This document shows, one piece after another, positions 55,659 through 64,000 of a stretch of 64,000 nucleotides of DNA. The DNA is taken from positions 5,085,501 to 5,149,500 of the forward strand of contig JAWHQI010000201.1 in NCBI GenBank assembly GCA_033032865.1, read 5' to 3'. A program made the translations under genes and the position numbers. This DNA comes from Dactylorhiza incarnata (Eukaryota > Streptophyta > Magnoliopsida > Asparagales > Orchidaceae). The notes below the pieces were generated by a model that saw only the letters and a list, made by a program, of their open reading frames with translations, had not been told where the DNA came from and made no database searches. The number at the start of each line of letters is the position of its first letter. Position 1 is the first letter of the stretch.

Positions 55659-57363
55659 ATGCAGGTTAGTTCAAATACCATCCTTAGGCAGATTTGGTAT
55701 TTGGACAGTGGGTGCTCAAGACATATGACAGGCACCAAGGGTTTACTGCAGGAATACATAGCAGTGAAGAATGGACCCAAAGTCATCTTTGGGGGTTCAG
55801 AAAAGGGATTCACCAGAGGTTATGGTATGATCTCAAATGGCATAGTCTCCATCACTAAAGTGGATTATGTTGGAGGGTTCCAACACAACCTTTATAGCAT
55901 AAGCCAACTGTGTGATCTTGGCTATGTCATTGAATTCCACAATGATAAGTGCCTAATCAAAAAGTCTAATGACTTGGAAACCATACTTTCAGGCACTAGG
56001 AGTGGAAATGTTTATTGTTTAGATTCTATTTGCAAATCATCTTCCTCTCCTGTGTGTCTTGTGGCAAATGAGAGTGAGTCTCTATGTGTTCAATGGCACA
56101 AGAGACTTGCCCACATCAACTACAAGGCAATGCATAGACTATTCTCTAAGAATTTGGTTAGAAATAGTCCTAATTTGAAATGTGTTAAGAATGGCCCATG
56201 TCATGCTTGCCAAATGCGCAAGCAAACAAGGGCCACTTTTAAAAGTATTGGCTCCAAAGACACTAAGAGATGCCTTTATTTATTGCATATGGACTTGTTT
56301 GGTCCTATGTCAATTCAGAGCTTAGGAGGGAAGGTGTATACCTTAGTGATTGTTGATGATCACTCAAGATATACATGGGTATTTTTTCTTAAAAAGAAAT
56401 CAGATACTCTAAATGTCTTTATAAGCCATGTCAAGGCCATTCAGAATGATTTGCAATGTTCTGTGGTCAGAACTAGGTCTGACCATGACACAGAGTTTCA
56501 ATCTGAAGACATGACAAGGTTCTGTCAAAAACTAGGTATCATCCAAGAGTTTTCCTCCCCAAGGACCCCACAACAAAATGGGGTGGCTGAGAGGAGGAAT
56601 AGAACCTTGATAGAAACTGGGAGAACATTTCTTAGTGACTCTTCACTCCCAGAATATTTCTGGGCTGAAGTAGTCAATACTGCATGTTATGTTCTCAATA
56701 GAGCTTCCATCAATAAAGTTCATTGAATTACCCCCTATGAGATTCTGAAAGGCAAACAACCAACAATTTCATACTTTAGGATCTTTGGATCTAAATGCTA
56801 CATTTTAATCAATGGAAAATCTCAATTAACCAAGTTTGCTGAAAATGCTACTTGGGTGTTCTTGTTGGCTATAGCTCACATAGTAGAGCCTATAGAGTAT
56901 ATAACAAGAAAACCCATGTTGTTGAAGAGTCCATTGCATGTGGTGTTTGATGAGACCAGCCTAATTTATAAGGGCTGGCCCAGTTCTTCTATTTTGATGG
57001 GAAGTGAAAGGGCCATGGAAAAACTATCTATACAAGAACCATCCAGCAGTAAAAGCATATACTGATGCAGTAATTCCAGAAGAAGTTGAGGTGCAGGATG
57101 CTGAAGATGTTGTTGACCCAGTGGAAGAAATTCAACATGTAGAGGAAAGACTGCCTACAGCTACAAGACATCTAAGGGATCATCCCTTGGAGAAGATTAT
57201 TGGGAATATTCAACAAGGTGTGACAACTAGGAGCAGGGCTCACAATGAGGCCATGTTCCTCAGTTTCCTGTCACAGATAGAGCCTAAGAAGTTTGAAGAG
57301 GCCAACCTGGATCCATTCTGGATTCAGGCAATGCAGGAAGAACTTTTGCAATTCAAGAGATGA
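55659..57363 (+). pseudogene. Element D protease and integrase
   Basis: IWYLDSGCSRHMTG is the copia protease active site (DSG at residues 16-18 of the frame from 55659). WHKRLAHINYKAMHRL and CHACQMRKQ form the zinc-binding domain. The integrase core has HMDLFGPMS, RTRSDHDTEF (second D) and QQNGVAERRNRTLIETG (catalytic E). TGA at 56724-56726 ends the frame. A GKQPTISYFRIFGSKCY block and the acidic linker to RT continue to 57363 (TTRSRAHNEAMF, QAMQEELLQFKR) with shifts. The pol frame differs from that of gag and opens just at the gag stop. Confidence 0.8.
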
Positions 57364-57375
57364 AAAGTATGGAAG

Positions 57376-58805
57376 TTGGTGCCAAGACCACAGCGACACA
57401 ACATCATTGGCACCAAATGGATCTTCAAAAACAAGATGAATGAAAATGGGACAATCATCAAGTACATGGCAAGGCTTGTTGCAAAGGGGTATAGGCCAGA
57501 AGAAGGAATAGACTTTGACCAAACCTTTGCCCCAGTTGCAAGGTTGGAGGCCATAAGGCTATTCCTTGCATATGCAGCCCATAAAGGCTTCAAAGTGTAC
57601 CAGATGGATGTCAAATCAACATTCCTAATTAGAAATTTGAAAGAGGATGTTTATGTAGAGCAGCCATCAGGTTTTGTCCATCCTACTCTTAAATCTCATG
57701 TTTATCTACTTAGGAAAGCTCTATATGGTCTTAAGCAAGCCCCTAGGGCTTGGTATGAGACATTGTCTAGCTTTCTCATCAAGAACAAGTTCTTGAGGGG
57801 AAAGATAGATAGCACATTGTTTCTTAGGGAAACAAGGGGCAAGATTCTCCTAGTCCAAATATATGTTGATGACATAATATTTGGGTCACTGATGACAACC
57901 TCTGCACAAGGTTTGCCAACCTAATGCAGGGGGAGTTTGAGATGAGCAGAATGGGAGAATTAAAATACTTCTTAGGCCTCCAAGTGAGATAGTCCGATGA
58001 TGGGATATTTATCTCTCAGACAAAGTACACTAGGGAGCTAATTAAGAAGTTTGGAATGGAGTCAGCCTCCACCATGAAAACTCCCATGGGGTCCAACAAT
58101 TCCCTGGACAAGGATGAGAAGGGCAAGGCCTTTGATGAATCCATGTACAGGTGCATCATTGGATCCCTGTTATATTTGACTGCTAGTAGACCAGATATTA
58201 TGTATGCTACATGTGTGTGTGCTAGGTACCAGGCATGTCCTAAGGAATCTCACTACACATCTTCAAAGTGGATTCTGAGATACCTTAAAGGCAGCCTACA
58301 TCTTGGCCTTTGGTATCCTAAGAAGAATGATTTTGAACTAACTGGATTTTCAGATGCAGATTTTGCAGGCTGCAAAGAAGACAGGAAAAGTACAAGTGGC
58401 ACTTGTCAATTCCTAGGAAGAAGATTGATATCATGGAGCAGCAAAAAGCTGACAAGTGTGGCTATCTCCACTGTTGAATATGAATATATTGCTGCAGGAA
58501 TATGTTGTGCACAACTATTGTGGATTCAACACCAGCTAGAGGACTACAACCTCATGGTAAGTAAATATCCTATTTATTGTGACTCATCCAGTGCTATCTC
58601 TATTGCTAAGAATCCTGTCTCTCACAGCAGGACAAAGCACATAGAGATAAGGTATCATTATATAAGAGAACATGTTGAATGTAAAGATATCTGCCTTGAA
58701 TTTGTCCCCACTGGCAGTCAAGTGGCTGATATCTTCACTTAGCCATTGGATGAGGCCAAGTTTAATGCTTTCAAGATTGAACTAGGAATGTTAAATGTAG
58801 AATAG
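57376..58805 (+). pseudogene. Element D reverse transcriptase and RNase H
   Basis: [44 protein letters not shown] (first D), [13 protein letters not shown] and [12 protein letters not shown] (YVDD box). Directly after YVDDIIFGS the frame shifts at about 57890, then a TAG at about 57990 interrupts. RNase H (58056-58742): TGFSDADFAGCKEDRKSTSG, STVEYEYIAAG, IYCDSSSAISIAKNPVSHS. A TAG at 58740 precedes the final codons to 58805. All catalytic acids remain visible. Confidence 0.82.
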
Positions 58806-59295
58806 TACTCACATTGAGGGGGAGCTAGAAAGGGTTATTCAAAATGAACAAGAGCAACTATTAAAGATAATAGTTCTCACATTGAGGGGGAGCAAGTTCC
58901 TGCTCAGGTTGAGGGGGAGATGGCCAATGCTAAGAGGGTCAGATGAAGATGTAGGATGACCTAAAGGGGGATTTGGAAAATGCTTTTTTAAACACTCTCA
59001 GGGTCTGTAGCTGCTGCCTCCCAATCCCCAGTGGGTAAAATAGTTGAAGAAACCAGAAGGGGGGAGATGGCCAATGCTAAGACCAACTCAGAGTTAGATT
59101 TGAGTGGATTGCCCTCTGAGTTAGTCAAAGCTTCATACAGAATGTTGTCATGAGTTTTGATAGAATGCTTAAACAATATTATTATCTAGAAGCAATTTTA
59201 TCATGAATGCTATATAGATCATTTTCATGATAGGTTTTTATTGGCTATGTACCTTAGCATTGGGAATGTTCTGCCTTCTTCAAATAGGGGGAGAT
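58806..59295 (+). other. Element D 3' untranslated region
   Basis: Non-coding, with TGAGGGGGAG-type words repeated (58816, 58880, 58908 and a variant near 59058) and GAGATGGCCAATGCTAAG twice. AATAGGGGGAGATT before the LTR is the polypurine primer tract. There is no 3' ORF and no TCGA-motif array. Confidence 0.75.
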
Positions 59296-60981
59296 TGTTG
59301 GGAATATTGCCCTCAATGTTCCCTTGATTTGAAGAGGCATCACTCTCAATACTAAGTTCATATTGTATTTGATATATTCTATTTTGTCTCAAGTATTGTA
59401 CAGGGAGATGATATTCAATACAATAGAATAGATTCAAAGGTGTACTGTTTAATCAGCTGAGGAGGTCTCAATGTCTCAGCTGAACTGCTGAGACAAGACC
59501 AAGAGCCACTGAGAAGGCATTTGGGCAAGCTGAGCTGCAGATAGAAGAGACTGCTGAGAAGTGGCAAGTTCGTCGAACACATAATGAAGTTCGTCGAACA
59601 CAGAATGCTGTTCGACGAACGAAGAATGAAGTTCATCGAACGCAGAGACGGGACAGAAGCAAACGCTGAGACTTGGCATGTTCGGGAATGGGCAACAACA
59701 AGACGATGCTTGAATCTTCTTCTGTACCAGTTGTTGTTTCATTGAATTTGTCGAACAAAGAATGAAGTTCGTCGAACGCAGAGACGGAACAGAAGCAAAC
59801 GCTGAGACTTGGCATGTTCGTCGAACAAAGAATGAAGTTCATCGAACGCAGAGAAAGGACAGAAGAAAACGCTGAGACTTGGTGTGTTCGTCGAACGAAG
59901 AATGAAGTTCGTCGAACGCAGAGTTTGTCGAGTTCGTCGAACATAGTATGGCGAGTTCGTCGAACACAGATTGCAGTTCGTCGAACGCAGGATCTTCTCT
60001 GCAGATCGACAGAATCCGCTGAAAAGAGGAAGCCATCTCAGCCCAACTGCTGAGACAGTTCAAACGTGACATGGCGGGGTTCTGCTTTTGGCGCAAGCTG
60101 CAAAAAAGTATTGCGGGGTCCACCAACCATGCCCATATCAGTCAGAAGGACAGTTGAGAGCCGTTGAAGATCCAGGGTGTATAAAAGAAAGAGTTAGGGC
60201 ACTTTAGAGATGTGTTGGTCGACTGCTAAAACAAATTGACTGATCCATTGACGGCCCGAGTTCTCGTCATTCTCCTCCTGCTCACTGAACAAGCAAGAAG
60301 AATCTGAGAGATAATGAGAGCTCCTCTACAAGAAGGAGCAAGGTGATCTTCCATCCTTCAACTGAAGAGGAAGATCAGTTTGTAGCTGCCATCATCATCT
60401 CCAGCTACAAGAAAGCACAAGCTATGCAGGAACTACATGAGACTTCTTCTCTCTGCTGTCTAGTTGTAGTAAGCTTCAAATACTCTTTTACTGTAGGGAT
60501 ATTTGCCTGAGTTTGTACGGCTATTTGCCTGAGATTGTAGGGCTTGTTGTCCTGATTTTGTAGGGCTGTTGGCCTGAGTTTGTAGGGTCATTTGGCCTGA
60601 GGTTGTTGGACCAGGAGGTGGTCTGAGCTGTAGGAGGTGGATTCCTCTGAGGTAGGGTCTGTGTGATCTGAGGTAGGATCAGCAGGTAGTCTGAGTTGTA
60701 GGAGGTGGATTCCTCTGAGGTAGGGCTGCTGTGCCTGAGGTAGGGTTTGTGCAAACCTGAGAGATCCCGAGGGATCTATGCTGTAAGCTATTATAGCTGA
60801 GATTGGAGGAGTTGGCCCTGTCTAACACACTGTTAGAAGGGTGAAGGGGGAAAGTGGACTACCCATAGACACACTGTCTTGGGGAACCACTATAAACACT
60901 TGAGTGTTTTCTAGTTTGCTTGATTACTTGCTTAGAATAATTTTAACTAGCTATATCATCTAAGTAGAAATCAAAAGACCT

Positions 60982-61014
<33 letters not shown>

Positions 61015-61050
61015 TCTAGGTGAATTAGATCACATACCTATATTATTTCA
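59296..61050 (+). repeat. Element D 3' LTR
   Basis: 1755 bp, TGTTGGGAATATTG to TATTATTTCA. Differs from the 5' copy by an extra 66 bp in the U3 array, differences in array order, and a 28-C tract (60987-61014). Confidence 0.9.
59685..59750. other. 66-bp insertion in the U3 array of the D 3' LTR
   Basis: Splits a TTCGTCGAAC motif between TTCG and TCGAAC; absent from the 5' LTR. It contains CAACAACAAG near one side and GTTGTTGTTTC near the other, a loose inverted repeat. No clear target duplication. Confidence 0.6.
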
Positions 61051-61619
61051 CTCGTGACAAGTTTTGGAGATAATATATTTTATAAATCAAAGCTCTTTTT
61101 GGATAATTAGCTTGGAAAAAGTATTTATTGACGTCGCCCTTATATATAGTAATGTGATGATCAGAAAATTAATGAATATGACTCCTTATGAATTTTGGAA
61201 TTAATGATCCCACATGAATTTTAATGCAAATTAAGCTTGATCGTCACTGAGTTAGTCTTGATCGTCACTGAGTTAGTCTCAATTTTATTAAGTGACCATT
61301 TTATGGATTCAAGAAGCTTAATTAATCTTGACACAAATGGTATAATGATGATGTGTTGAAATTAGAAGAATCAATATTGCACAAGCAAGTCTAGAAAGAT
61401 AAATGAAGATTTTAGTTGCAAATAAAAGTGTTGACCTCGTATGAATATTGATTGTTAGACAGGTGAGTTTCAAATTCGAGGCATAAACAAGGTTGAATTT
61501 AATAACTATTGTAATCACAGACTTGATGGCATACCAACTAGGTCGGAAATGGGGTACGAGTGAAGATATGAAGGCACAACCTATATGGAATGCACGATGA
61601 AATCTTTTTATATCACTAT
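61051..61619 (+). other. Unassigned G interior after D
   Basis: AT-rich, no gene seen. A short direct duplication (CTTGATCGTCACTGAGTTAG) occurs twice in a row at about 61228-61267. Confidence 0.5.
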
Positions 61620-62082
61620 AATTTGAAGTATGTAGATACCCAAAAATATTTGAACCTCAGGCAGAGTCGGTGGATGGAATTTTTTTTGTGTGCGATTAAG
61701 GCTACACACCATCTTACCACTCTAGGAGGGACTATCACCCCTGAGCAAGTTCTCGTATAACAACATTCACCTGGGGAGCATTGGCATGACTCCCTCTGAG
61801 GCCCTGTAAGGGAGGAGGTGCAACACACTGTTATCTTGGATCCAGGATGAGGATTCGAAGGCACTAGGATTGGACTGTGTGGAAGACACAGATGCTCAAA
61901 TAACGGTTGATACGTGAGCGGATGCTGAAAGCCCAAAGCCGACATGCTAGGTAATATGAGGCATGGCATCGTAAGGTGAAGTTTTAGGTGGGAGACAAAG
62001 TTCTTCTGAAGATACATCTGGTGCATTGAGTCTCGCGGGTGAGGAGACAGCAGAAGCTCAGTCCCAGATATATATTGGGTCG
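61620..62082 (+). pseudogene. G integrase C-terminal remnant
   Basis: From 61756: YNNIHLGSIGMTPSEAL, TAA, GRRC, then after a shift RLIRERMLKAQSRHA, WHRKVKF, VGDKVLLKIH and QQKLSPRYI. This matches the end of the gypsy integrase core and the start of its C-terminal domain (Tekay/Del-like). It is cut by H at 62083. Confidence 0.65.
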
Positions 62083-63665
62083 TGACAGGAGAGTTTTAGT
62101 TCTTATTCTTATTATTAAAACTCTTGTTTAACTTTGTTTTAAAATAAATGATATATATATGTGTGATGTATGAGTAATAACTACAAATAGTAAGAGTGCA
62201 TAAAATACACAACACAAATAAGAAATAAAACAAAGAAGGCAAAGCACATCCAGACGACACAAGAAAATATAGTAGTTCCCCTCAACTGGGTACATCTACT
62301 CTTCTACCCACTGGTAGGAATCCACTGGAGGTTGTTGATCAGGTGCCCTCACACCAAGGTGTTTTTGTTCAGGTGTCCACACACCAATGGAGGTTTGATC
62401 AGGTGCCCAATTCACCTATAAGCTTTTGACCAGGTGCTTATAAACCAACTAGATTTTTTGATCAGGTGTCTTGCCACCAACAGGTAAACTTTTGAAGGGA
62501 GTTTTAACCCTGTACAAGATGGGGAAGGAGAAAGGGAAAGATTTACTATTCTTCTCTTTTTGTTGAGAAGACTCTTGATGAATATCCTGATTGGTAGTTG
62601 TGTTTGGATCTTGATGATGATGATGAAGGAAGCTCCCCCTGTCTGATTTAGAATAGATGACAGCCTTGTGAATGGAGCTCCTTCTCTAAGTTGTGATACT
62701 TTTCTTCTTCTTCTTCTTCCTGAGCAAATGATATTGATTTGGTGTCTCAGGTTGTAGAAGTTCTGCAAGAAATATGTTAGCAAAAAGAAGATAATATAAT
62801 CTGGATCTGTTATTCTTTTTGCTCTTCTGATTTTCTTCTTCTTTCTTTTCTTCTCTAATTCCTGTACAGCAATATTAATATGTTCTATTCTCTATTATGT
62901 ATACATCAATAGTGATATAATATGTATATCTATTCTGCTGTTTCTTCTCGGCTCTGTATATTTAATTTGATAGTTATTCGGCTGTTTTGAATCCTTGCCG
63001 ACTAAAGAGGAAAGGAGTAAAGTTACTTTCATTTCCCAGATCCTTGAGTAGATAACTTGCCGTGTTTAGATTTATTGCAACGGCTACAACATTAAATGCG
63101 TTTGCCAAACGGCTACAGCATTAAATGCTTTCACGGCTGTAAAGTCAGATCAGTAATATATAACAATATATAAATAGAATAAATAAATTATTGCTTTAAA
63201 TAAATCTGACAGCAAATATATATTTTAGTCAAGCTAAATAATATAAAATAAATGCTGCAAAAATTCGTCGACCTCAGCTCGTCATTCGTCGGGCTGAGCT
63301 CACCAAATGATATTCTGAGCATTGATTAACTGCAGAGGAATTTCGTCGAGCGCTGCTGGGATTTCGTCGACCGCTGTTCTGATTTCGTTGACCGCTGCTT
63401 CCCTGCTGTAATTTGTCGAGCGCTGCTATAATATAATCTGTTCGTCGGGCGCCGTCCGACGAATGCTGAGTGTCGTTCGACGTTCATCGAACGTAGTAAA
63501 CTATATGTAAATTTAATTTCTCTTCTTATTTTCTGCCTTATTAAATATATGTATATTTCAGCTTTCTTTCTTAATGATATTTAATCTAAGTTATAAGATA
63601 TATTATGATATAAACTTAGACACTAAAGGTGGATCCTAACTCAAATCAAAACTAAGGTTCCAACA
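62083..63665 (-). repeat. Element H 3' LTR
   Basis: 1583 bp; on the minus strand TGTTGGAACC to CTCCTGTCA. A motif array at about 63260-63500 (ATTCGTCGACC, TTCGTCGAGCGC, CGTCGGGCGCC) precedes, on the minus strand, a TATA-like TTAAATATACAG at about 62955. Confidence 0.75.
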
Positions 63666-64000
63666 ATCTCCCCCTATTTGAGTTGGGATCCTAATCCAAA
63701 TTAACTAGGTTCTAACAATCTCCCCCTATTTGGTTTAGGATCCCTAAGCATAAAAAGTCTTTAAAGCTTAAGGGTTAGAGATTATTTATTTTTCTTTTGA
63801 AAAACTAAGCAATTCTGATTTCCTAAATCTTGATTAAAATAGGAATTTTAAATGAAATGAATTGCTCGCTGTTAACAGATTCTAAGAATTTTTATAATCA
63901 TAAAGACAATATCTGATAGCTTCTTTCTATAGAGTCCCCTTAATCAGAAGAGACTCACACTCAGAGCTCTGATCATTTCTGATCTATGCTACTTGAGTAG
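63666..64000 (-). other. Element H 3' internal region
   Basis: The minus strand has AAATAGGGGGAGATTGTT twice (at 63666 and about 50 bp further in), the same doubled polypurine tract as B. At 63930-63990 lies a diverged copy of the short B reading frame (NDQSSECESLLIKG). The element continues beyond the window. Confidence 0.6.

Larger units (their letters stand above)
40796..61050 (+). mobile_element. Element D: SIRE-like copia with gag-pol, interrupted by E
   Basis: LTRs 40796-42468 and 59296-61050. The flanks are CTCAT and CTCGT, a duplication with one change. Net length without E is about 9.7 kb. The interior has a Met primer site, gag with two zinc knuckles, protease, integrase, RT and RNase H in copia order, and a G-rich 3' tail. 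There is no 3' ORF. Stops and shifts occur in gag, integrase, RT and RNase H. Confidence 0.88.
33505..62082 (+). mobile_element. Element G: forward Ty3/gypsy element with very long LTR, hosting D and cut by H
   Basis: Starts TGTAACATTCCC inside the F LTR; CGTGA (33500-33504) would be the left target duplication. A 5.7-kb LTR-like block ends CTTACA and is followed by a degenerate Met primer site. After D, an integrase C-terminal remnant on the same strand (61620-62082) fits a Tekay/Del-like chromovirus. Gag, protease and RT are not detectable in the 2.6 kb of remaining interior, so either G is heavily deleted or two gypsy remnants adjoin. Confidence 0.5.
62083..64000 (-). mobile_element. Element H: antisense SIRE-like copia related to B, partial
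   Basis: The 3' LTR (62083-63665) and 335 bp of interior are in the window. Both the LTR and the tract-rich 3' end resemble B (TTAAAACTCTTGTTTA at the border, TAGTAGTTCCCCTCAACTGG, GGATCCTAACTCAAATC), but with many differences, so H is a separate, diverged copy or subfamily. Confidence 0.8.

Noticed and set aside
61053..61057. CGTGA as right target duplication of G
   Set aside because: It overlaps the right flank of D and is followed by further G sequence and the G integrase remnant, so it cannot be the end of G.

Overview
The window is plant nuclear heterochromatin made almost entirely of nested LTR retrotransposons. I found no convincing host gene, tRNA, rRNA or CRISPR array. The lineages present are SIRE/Maximus-like Ty1/copia, Athila/Tat-like Ty3/gypsy primed by tRNA-Asp, and chromodomain gypsy. 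Together they point to a flowering plant with a repeat-rich genome; the species cannot be named from this sequence. Letters A to H, K, S and T are my labels.

Layout. 1-4725: 3' part of copia element A (end of pol, a long 3' ORF, 3' LTR), inserted into an antisense copia fragment K (4726-~5202). ~5203-33504: antisense chromodomain gypsy element F, cut into pieces by two insertions with exact 5-bp target duplications: T (5887-12209, tRNA-Asp-primed, only a gag-like ORF) and copia C (12652-29335, gag plus 3' ORF, no pol). C contains antisense copia B (16759-25212), and one B LTR contains the 4-kb LTR-like unit S (20804-24847), so this part is four layers deep. 33505-62082: forward gypsy G, which interrupts the LTR of F and starts with a 5.7-kb LTR-like block. 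G contains copia D (40796-61050, gag-pro-int-RT-RNase H), which contains antisense Athila-like E (42605-53158). 62083-64000: antisense copia H, a relative of B, running off the window.

How the parts work together. Every pol copy is broken by stops, frameshifts or deletions, so no element here looks autonomous. T, C and B lack pol and would need enzymes from relatives. Insertion order follows from nesting: F, then T and C; B into C; S into B; G into F; D into G; E into D; H into G; A into K.

Most notable signals. (1) In A the U3-type array of TCGA-containing motifs followed by a TATA box occurs a second time, inside the element, directly ahead of the 3' ORF. C also carries such an array ahead of its 3' ORF, while B and D, which lack this ORF, lack an internal array. 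This suggests an internal promoter. (2) A stem-loop module of about 90 bp occurs twice in E (5' leader and 3' untranslated region) and once in the G LTR, with compensatory base changes between copies. (3) The LTRs of T and E both begin with a 9-bp hairpin whose distal pairs differ but still pair. (4) Nearly every LTR family here carries a dense cluster of short CpG-containing, often palindromic motifs just upstream of its TATA box.
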